Part shown: positions 57,023 through 64,000 of the stretch, in pieces | How positions within the stretch are numbered: the first letter of the stretch is position 1 | How the letters are laid out: each line of letters starts with the position of its first letter | Assembly: GCA_947044365.1 (NCBI GenBank) | Contig: OX345650.1 | Coordinates: forward strand, 1,001,001-1,065,000 | Direction: 5' to 3' | Origin: Petrosia ficiformis | Lineage: Eukaryota; Porifera; Demospongiae; Haplosclerida; Petrosiidae | Length of the DNA: 64,000 nucleotides | Translations under genes and position numbers: made by a program | Notes under the pieces: generated by a model | Databases searched by the model: none | Told to the model about the DNA's origin: nothing | The model's input: only the letters and a program-made list of their open reading frames with translations

Positions 57023-60000
57023 TCACAACTTGTTTGTCATGTCTCTCAAAGATGCTTCACACTGAGACAGCTTGTAAGTACAATCAGAACTAGAACTACA
57101 TGTTCTGAGTGCAGATTCCGATTTACTGAGCTTTTCAGTCAACATATTTTTGTCACTTTCTAGAGCACTGTTTTTCACTGTTTCAATACATCATATTAAT
57201 GGAATATATAGGATTATATTAGATACATTCATACCTTGGATACTTTGAACTTCCTCTTGTACCTGCCTCTGTAAGTATTGAAATAGAGTATACATACATG
57301 TATAAACATGTAGATAATTATGTACACACACAAATAAATACACACACACACACACATACATACATGTACATGTATTTTTAATATCTACGTAAACATATAA
57401 ACATACATGTAATGTACAACCAATTTGAGCCAAACACAAACACACACACTTGTACATGTACACACAAACACAAGCACACACACACACACATACATACATG
57501 TATACACACATACGTGTACATAGATACATGTACACAGTACACATACATGTACATATACATGTGTACATACACAAATGTATTACACAATACACACACATAT
57601 ACATGTATTTTATATATCTACATAAACATATAAACATACTGTACATGTAATGTATAACCAATTTGAGCCAAACACAAACACACACCCTAACACACATACA
57701 CATACACACACACTCACATGTACACACAAACACAAGCACACACACACACACATACATACATGTATACACACATACGTGTACATAGATACATGTACACAGT
57801 ACACATACATGTACATATACATGTGTACATACACAAATGTATTACACAATACACACACATATACATGTACATGTATTTTATATATCTACATAAACATATA
57901 AACATACTGTATGTACATGTACATGTAATGTATAACCAATTTGAGCCAAACACAAACACACACCCTAACACACATACACATACACACACACTCACATGTA
58001 CACACAAACACAAGCACACACACACACACATACATACATGTATACACACATACGTGTACATAGATACATGTACACAGTACACATACATGTACATATACAT
58101 GTGTACATACACAAATGTATTACACAATACACACACATATACATGTACATGTATTTTATATATCTACATAAACATATAAACATACTGTATGTACATGTAC
58201 ATGTAATGTATAACCAATTTGAGCCAAACACAAACACACACCCTAACACACATACACATACACACACACTCACATGTACACACAAACACAAACACACACA
58301 TGAGCACACACACACATACATACATTTATACACACATACGTGTACATAGATACATGTACACAGTACACATACAAATGTACATGTACATGTGCATATACAC
58401 ATGTACATACACATACATGTACATATACATGCTTATTACTTACTAATTGGTGTGACAAAGAATCTTTTTCTTTCTCATATGCAGTAGCTTTCTTTACATT
58501 TTCTTCAAATTCTTTGTCAGTTTTCAACAGCTGGTCCTCACATCTACAAATGAATAAGTATTTTTAACGATATGATTAATGAAAGGGGTGGGACATTAAG
58601 TCTACACTTGAAAGTATAAAGAGGAAAAGTATCTAGTAGAAGACTAAAAGTACATTGAGATGAAACAGAGCTTATTAAAAATTCATAGTTTTAAATGCAT
58701 GATTAAGTGTATAATCTCCGTACATATAACATGCAAATTTTTGTCATAAGTCAACATCTCTAGGCGTTCAATTTGCCAAGAGGAGCATACACGGGGTTGG
58801 TGTGCTATGCCTATTGCAGGGCTCTCCCCACTGTCCCCAGAAATAAAAACTAGATCAGTAATATTAGCCACAGCTAAAGTCAAACCCTTTTCCAATTGAC
58901 CACACCCATTTATTAAACCAAGTTACAACTACAATTCACTAATTCAAGCTTGAATTACTGTCTTAGATCCATGTTTGTGCAGGAAAAAAAATACTATAAT
59001 TCAACAAAAAAAACATTTTTTTAATAAAAAACATTTGCAAAAAAAAATGGAGAAACAATTTGCGCAGCGGCGCTGCACTACAATGCTATAAGGAAACTCC
59101 TGCTATTGGTAATCTAACTTCCAATGGGGGAGGTTGTAAGATTCTGTCAAAAGGATGAAGGGGATGCTTACTACTTGACCATTCTGCATAGGAACCGACA
59201 AATGAAGCATCTAAGAACTTTAACGATAACTCTTCCAGGAGTCTAAATCTCATTTACAAAATGGCAAATAAAATTACTTAATTGATATTATTATTTCACT
59301 TTTTGTTAATCATAAGACGAATATACATGTACATACATACATATAATAATTTGATATTAAATACATACACACATACAAGTATTCAGTTGGTGATTCAACT
59401 CACTTGGTTGCCTGTGTCTGAAGTTTGTCTACGTTTTGCTCTGCACTCTGTACAGCTTGTTGTAGATTAGCTGCTTTCTGACTCAGTGCATCCTCAATTT
59501 CAGTGGCTTGTTTCTGTGTATGTATATATGTATGTGGATTTTACATGTATATGGAGGGGTCCCAGTTGTGACAATGTTTTCTTTGACAGATGTCCTATCA
59601 GCTTTTAGCTGGTCTACTAGGGAGTTCTCAAATACAACACTGAGGTGATGTGTACATGTACGTATGTGTAGCCCCATTTTGCAGATAGAGCCATTCCTAG
59701 TCATGGAAATAATACATTACTTCAACTGCCAGGACCCCAGTCCACCTGAAACCTTGTATTATAATGATTAAGAGATTATAATTCCTATTATATTAATGTT
59801 CCTACCCTCTGATCCACAGTTGATTAAATATATTATCCTCATAATTAATCATATTTTGAACATAATATTTATATTGTAATTGATGAACCAAACGATGGTA
59901 CTTTATGAACACTGATCTAGCATTTTCCCATAACTAAACATTGTGTATGCAAGCCTGTATGTAAAGGTTATAACACCCTACGAGTGCTATATCAGATTTA

Positions 60001-60722
60001 TAATCACTGAGCACAAGGGCCGTAGGCCTGAGGGCGAGGTGATTATAAATCTGATATAGCACGAGTAGGCGTGTTATAATCAATATATTTCACGAACGAC
60101 AAAACCTTGTTGATGTCTGACGCTTCTCCTACCTTTTTGTTGGCACTTTGGAGAAGGTAAGCGTTGTTTTCTTGTAGTCTGTTTCAACGGCAGGTTTTAT
60201 ATCTGACCACAGGGTGCTATATCTGATATATAAACCTGTGGTTTACTTTGATGTTTCGCCGTATCGGGATATATATATATATATTATATTATAATTATAT
60301 ATTGTGTGCGCATATTTATAATTGTGTGTACTAATTAGAGTTATAACTCCTTGTTGAATAAGGCATTATGAGTTTTGTTAACTAGACAGTGATTAAATTA
60401 TACATGATGACACCTGAGATGGAAAGAAAGAGAAAGAAAGAAAGAAAGACACCTGAGGCACAATGGAAAAATGAAAATTAGTTGCTTCAGGTGGGATTTG
60501 AACCCAATAAACTCTGCACTCCGGACAGATGCTCTTAACAACTGAGGTACCAAGGCAGCTCAGCTGGCAGGGTCCGAATCTAACATCACATACGCATGTG
60601 TGAACAGGCTAACTGTAGGTCTAATGTAACTAAAAATTTGCTAATAATGACCACTTTTAAAATGTTGAAAAACTACACATAATATTACAAGTGATCATTG
60701 TTGGCATACCAGAACAATGTCA

Positions 60723-60753
<31 letters not shown>

Positions 60754-61427
60754 TGTGAATAAGTACATGTACATATTGCGTTATATAGTACTACAGCATA
60801 TGTATATCCATTAGTGTTATATATAACCATCTAAACCACATTAAACAACAACATATGGTATGTATATGTTTTACGTACCATAATCTTAAACGTCTGTTTA
60901 CATTACGATGTCCTCAAAATTAAGATGTGATGACTTTATATGTAATATAGGGTATAGTTTAATGTCATAAGGTTAATACATGATTATACAATAATGAAGC
61001 TATGGATTGAAATTTGACATACACAAAAAAGAACGGGAAGGATAATTATATGAAAATGGTACAGGTAAAAAGATTGTTGGTCATTCTAAACTAAAGTTAT
61101 GAAAATTTTTCTGAGGACAAGGTGAATGTGAATGACCTTTGGATATTTTTAATATAACTCAAGTAACATACAGATACTTGCCACCTCATTAATGTTGCGA
61201 CTTGTTAGGATTTATAAAACCCCACTCTCTCTGGGATCAAGGGGTGGTGGCTAATATCTCAGTTACCGGGGTAACTCATAATTAACCTTGCTTATAACTA
61301 ATTCTTCCTGAAAAGCCAACAACTCGGATCGTTTCATGAAGTAGAGCACAAGTGTTATGCCAAATAACAGTATAATGACAAGTAGGAATAACCTCGTGGA
61401 CCTTTCTGCTCCCCTGTTCTGCATCAT
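57023..61427 (-). CDS. Type II membrane coiled-coil protein (GOLM1/CASC4-like layout)
   Basis: Exons in transcript order: 61427-61287, 59513-59404, 58543-58444, 57268-57235, 57177-57023; phases close, 179 residues. The N-terminus is short and basic (MMQNRGAERSTR), followed by one membrane helix (LFLLVIILLFGITLVLYFM) and then heptad-rich, charged sequence: EIEDALSQKAANLQQAV, EFEENVKKATAYEKEK, RQVQEEVQSIQ, ALESDKNMLTEKLSKSESAL. Near the C-terminus are three cysteines (RTCSSSSDC, LSQCEASL). The topology (short cytosolic tail, anchor, lumenal coiled coil) resembles Golgi proteins GOLM1/CASC4, but sequence identity is not strong enough to name it. The stop TGA overlaps a perfect GTGAGT donor, so a longer spliced form may exist. 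A 5'UTR exon likely lies upstream, since an acceptor precedes the ATG. Confidence 0.65.
57300..58440. repeat. About 278-bp tandem repeat, four copies, CA- and TACATG-rich
   Basis: Each unit starts near gtataaccaatttgagccaa (57415, 57650, 57930, 58207) and contains (CA)n and (TACATG)n blocks. Spacing 235, 278, 278 bp. Intronic in the coiled-coil gene. Open frames on both strands are artefacts. Confidence 0.93.
59966..60270 (+). mobile_element. Family D element, left copy
   Basis: From gttataacaccctacgagtg to gtttcgccgtatcgggatat. Inverted relative to 63585-63897 with high identity over about 300 bp. Contains its own hairpin: gtgctatatcagatttataa pairs with ttataaatctgatatagcac about 40 bp on. 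Confidence 0.85.
60484..60560 (-). tRNA. tRNA-like pseudogene or SINE head
   Basis: On the minus strand: GGTACCTCAGTTGTTAAGAG (A-box-like, D-arm region) and GGGTTCAAATCCC (B box, T-arm) about 45 nt apart, total about 75 nt. The anticodon arm is weak, so this is a tRNA-derived sequence rather than a confident functional tRNA. Confidence 0.45.
60728..60752. repeat. Short (GT)n microsatellite
   Basis: About 26 bp of GT in intron 1 of the coiled-coil gene. Confidence 0.9.
60895..61140 (+). mobile_element. MITE family A, complete reference copy
   Basis: About 246 bp from gtttacattacgatgtcctc to ggtgaatgtgaatgaccttt. The ends are imperfect inverted repeats. Used here as the reference for copies at 4374, 11980, 23298, 25180, 25765, 51969 and 56278. 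No coding capacity. Confidence 0.75.
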
Positions 61428-61494
61428 AGAACTATATATATAAAATAAAAATGAGTGTACGGTGTTTTTACACATGGTATGCATGTGGATCAAG

Positions 61495-61590
61495 TGTAAA
61501 GAACGGCGCCTCTTGAGAGGGCGTGCTCTCAGACCTAGATCGATATTAGGGTCTTAAAATCTATAGCACGCTTATTCGCCGTTCTTTACA
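61495..61590. mobile_element. 96-bp foldback element at the coiled-coil gene promoter
   Basis: Ends are perfect 14-bp inverted repeats (tgtaaagaacggcg / cgccgttctttaca) with a second inner pair (gcgtgct / agcacgc). Flanked by AAG on both sides, a possible 3-bp duplication. GC-rich relative to surroundings. Confidence 0.7.
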
Positions 61591-61739
61591 AAGTTGTTTA
61601 CTAAACATACACCTCCAATATAACAACAGTAATACACAGTTGAACTCACTGTTGTGAAATGGCGATTGTAAAAATAGGAATATCCCTGCACTTATGATCT
61701 GTAAATGTGTTTATTAAAAGCCACGCCCATTTGTAAAAG

Positions 61740-61936
61740 AAGACGTAACATGGCGGAAGTGCTCTCGTAGGCTTTTTGGATATATGTATAATTTCTACTA
61801 CTTAGAAGGTAAAAATAACAAAGAAATAAGGAATTGATTGCCAAGCAAGTTGATTGTTTTGTGAGAGAGTTACAGAGTGATTTGTTGTGTTGGATTCCGA
61901 GAAAATTGCTCTGAAAGTGTGTTCCTGTTAGCTCTA
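61740..61936 (+). other. Possible 5'UTR exon of a gene leaving the window to the right
   Basis: The stretch after 61740 (gacgtaacatggcggaagtg) has a good start context, but the frame closes after six codons (MAEVLS). A strong donor follows at 61936 (CTA|GTGAGT). This would fit a first exon with a short upstream frame, divergent from the coiled-coil gene. Weak evidence. Confidence 0.25.
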
Positions 61937-63584
61937 GTGAGTACTATACAAATTAATGATAATAATATAGCAGGTATGTATGTAATAATTATATTAGTAA
62001 TAATTACTATTAACAATAATTATATGTAATAATTATGTATATTACACAAACATCTTGATATATACATATATATATATATATGACCACTGCAATTTGTATG
62101 TATATATATATATATATATATAAATTATTATTATATATATATAAATTTTATATATAATTAAACTTAAAATTGTTGGCCCATGAGGGCGAAGAAGAAACTC
62201 AATGTTTCTTGTTGCTGAACACAACAGTAATACTTTAAAAACATGATTTTAATAGTAGATACATGTACATTATTTGCAGCATTGCTGGTACATGTTATAT
62301 TGTGTGGTTATTAATTATTATACACTTCATTTGGCTTATATAGTACATGTACATGCAGGTATAATAATGCATGTTGTATGTGTAGGTGATGAACGCTCTC
62401 TCTAAAGTTATTTTAGTAACACAGTGTGGTATTAAACAGTACCAATTCTTTGTGAGTTTATGGCTAAAAGCTTTGAAGAACCGGTAGTCTTTTTTGATCA
62501 CGTAAATTAACTCAAAAGTTGTCAAAGTAAGAAGATTGACTATATGAGGTGGTGTGTGTAATAATAAATAAGGACAGTTTACACATACGTATAAAACTAC
62601 TACAATCAGTTTACTTAGCTAATTACATACATATAGGTATATTATTATAGATTAATTCGGAATTGTGCATGTATCAATAATTATTATGGGATGAACCGAG
62701 AATGACTGTAGATATCTACTCATAGCTGATGGGATGTTACATCTACCTTCTGGTATCTGGTATCTGGTATCTGGTTTTTTCAATGAAAATGAACTTTTTA
62801 TGAGTATTGTAAATAAGAAATGAGATTATTAGTACACTTTTTACAATATCAATACATCACTCGAAACTAATCGTTACTGATAATAAAAATAATGGCGGAT
62901 AAGGACTTATACCAATTACCAAACTGATGTTCACTGCCTCTGATCTCTAGTATCATTTTAGTAAGACAATACTGACTGCTTTTAGTTATAGTTATAGTTT
63001 GTCTAATTTATCACAGTTTTAGTTATAGTTAATGAACTAAAACAATTTTAATCTTACTAAAGGGGTTTTAGTTTTAGTTAACTAACTAAAAGTGCCTATT
63101 ATCGGTCAGTTTCCATTTTAGTTAGTTATAGTTATTGCAGTAGACTTGTAATTTAGTTATAGTTTAGTTAACTAAAAGTCATAATGTCTTACTAAAAGGA
63201 GTTTTAGTTATAGTTAACTAAAACAACACTATCATCTGATATATGTCTTCTATCAGTACATTCATAATGGATGTAGATTCATATATTCATGTGTTAGTAT
63301 AACAATAATGACCACTTATAGTTATAACTAAAACAAAACTAATATGTATGATAGTTATAGTTATAATATTTGTGATCACACCGGTAGATTTAAATTGTGA
63401 CCTTTGCTTAATTTGAGATCATCAGTGGTCACATGGTAATTATACATTTAATTAAACATTCATATTATATAATTTAATTTTGAAAGTAGTAATTATAATA
63501 ATTTATTATTATATTATAATATTATATAAATATTATTATGATTATATATAATTACGTATATAATATTAATTATATATTATATAT
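61937..63584. other. Repeat-rich, no gene seen
   Basis: AT-rich DNA with (TA)n at 62055-62155, MITE family C at 62975-63240, and unique sequence between. No frame shows splice-consistent coding potential. Confidence 0.5.
62975..63240. mobile_element. MITE family C, longest copy
   Basis: About 265 bp bounded by gttttagttatagtt-type ends, with interior gtgcctattatcggtcagtt and gtagacttgtaatttagtta; reverse orientation relative to 42938. Confidence 0.6.
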
Positions 63585-63897
63585 GTATATATATCCCGAT
63601 ACGGCGAAACATCAAAGTAAACCACAGGTTTATATATCAGATATAGCACCCTGTGGTCAGATATAAAACCTGCTGTCGAAACAGACTACAAGAAACAACG
63701 CTTACCTTCTCCAAAGTGCCGACAAAAAGGTAGGAGAAGCATCAGACATCAACAAAGGTTTTGTCTTTCGTGAAATATATTAATTATAACACGCCTACTC
63801 ATGCTATATCAGAATTATAATCACCTCGCCCTCGGGCATACGGCCTTCGTGCTCGGTGATTATAAATCTGATATAGCACTCGTAGGGTGTTATAACC
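63585..63897 (-). mobile_element. Family D element, right copy (inverted)
   Basis: From atatatcccgatacggcgaa to gtagggtgttataacctat; reverse complement of 59966-60270 with scattered substitutions. The outer ends of the two copies are the same sequence in inverted orientation, enclosing about 3.3 kb. Confidence 0.85.
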
Positions 63898-64000
63898 TAT
63901 ACATATATATATACAGTAGCCAAGGAAAATACAGTTAATATTTATGCAATGGGATGCACATTGAGATTGTAATATATACATCATATGTTGTATTATTCTA

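Noticed and set aside
57191..58527. Several Cys/Val/Tyr-rich frames on both strands
   Set aside because: They arise from CA and TACATG repeats of the 278-bp tandem array; only 58444-58543 and 57235-57268 are believable exons.
60115..60165. Lys/Leu-rich stretch between coiled-coil exons that looked like an exon
   Set aside because: It is part of family D repeat, duplicated at 63585-63897.

Overview
The window is animal nuclear DNA: AT-rich, packed with micro- and minisatellites, and carrying intron-rich genes with GT-AG splice sites. The content fits an early-branching metazoan and most likely a sponge: a multi-SRCR receptor, membrane-anchored collagen-like proteins, and a single NF-kappaB with Rel, glycine-rich, ankyrin and death domains. 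The phylum is an inference; no mitochondrial or rRNA marker is present. All exon coordinates were worked out by hand from splice sites and reading phase.

Layout. 1-8921 (minus): 5' and middle part of a secreted or membrane SRCR-Ig protein (signal peptide, seven SRCR domains each split over two phase-1 exons, then Ig-like exons running off the left edge). 9240-9560: a decayed copy of a collagen-gene first exon (plus) and a small collagen-like tail (minus). 10114-11548 and 13066-15279 (plus): two paralogous type I membrane proteins with collagen stalks and tyrosine-rich tails. 16325-28251 (minus): a 19-exon SLC26/SulP anion transporter. 29247-32981, possibly to 33693 (plus): a persulfide dioxygenase-like metallo-beta-lactamase fused to two rhodanese domains (CstB-like). 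35886-49300 (minus): complete 23-exon NF-kappaB p105/p100-type gene. 50095-55295 (plus): TBATA/SPATIAL-like gene whose third intron holds a minus-strand, intronless SLC15/POT-like transporter broken by two frameshifts (52320-53967). 57023-61427 (minus): small type II membrane coiled-coil protein. 61500-64000: mostly transposon-derived DNA.

How it fits together. The left third encodes cell-surface proteins with modular, phase-1 exons. The two collagen-stalk proteins share transmembrane sequence, intron phases and a C-terminal Tyr-Asn-x-Val motif; one tail resembles a degenerate ITAM. The NF-kappaB protein carries an IkappaB-like DSGIPS degron just before its ankyrin repeats, and a kappaB-type site lies between it and the divergent TBATA-like gene. 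Co-localisation of receptors and NF-kappaB is suggestive only.

Repeats. At least five short inverted-repeat (MITE-like) families recur, one with a 68-bp satellite grown from its interior. Several tandem arrays contain copies of the splice sites or stop codon of the gene they sit in. Most long open frames made of HTYI, MYVC, PSIH or MDGW repeats are microsatellite translations, not genes.
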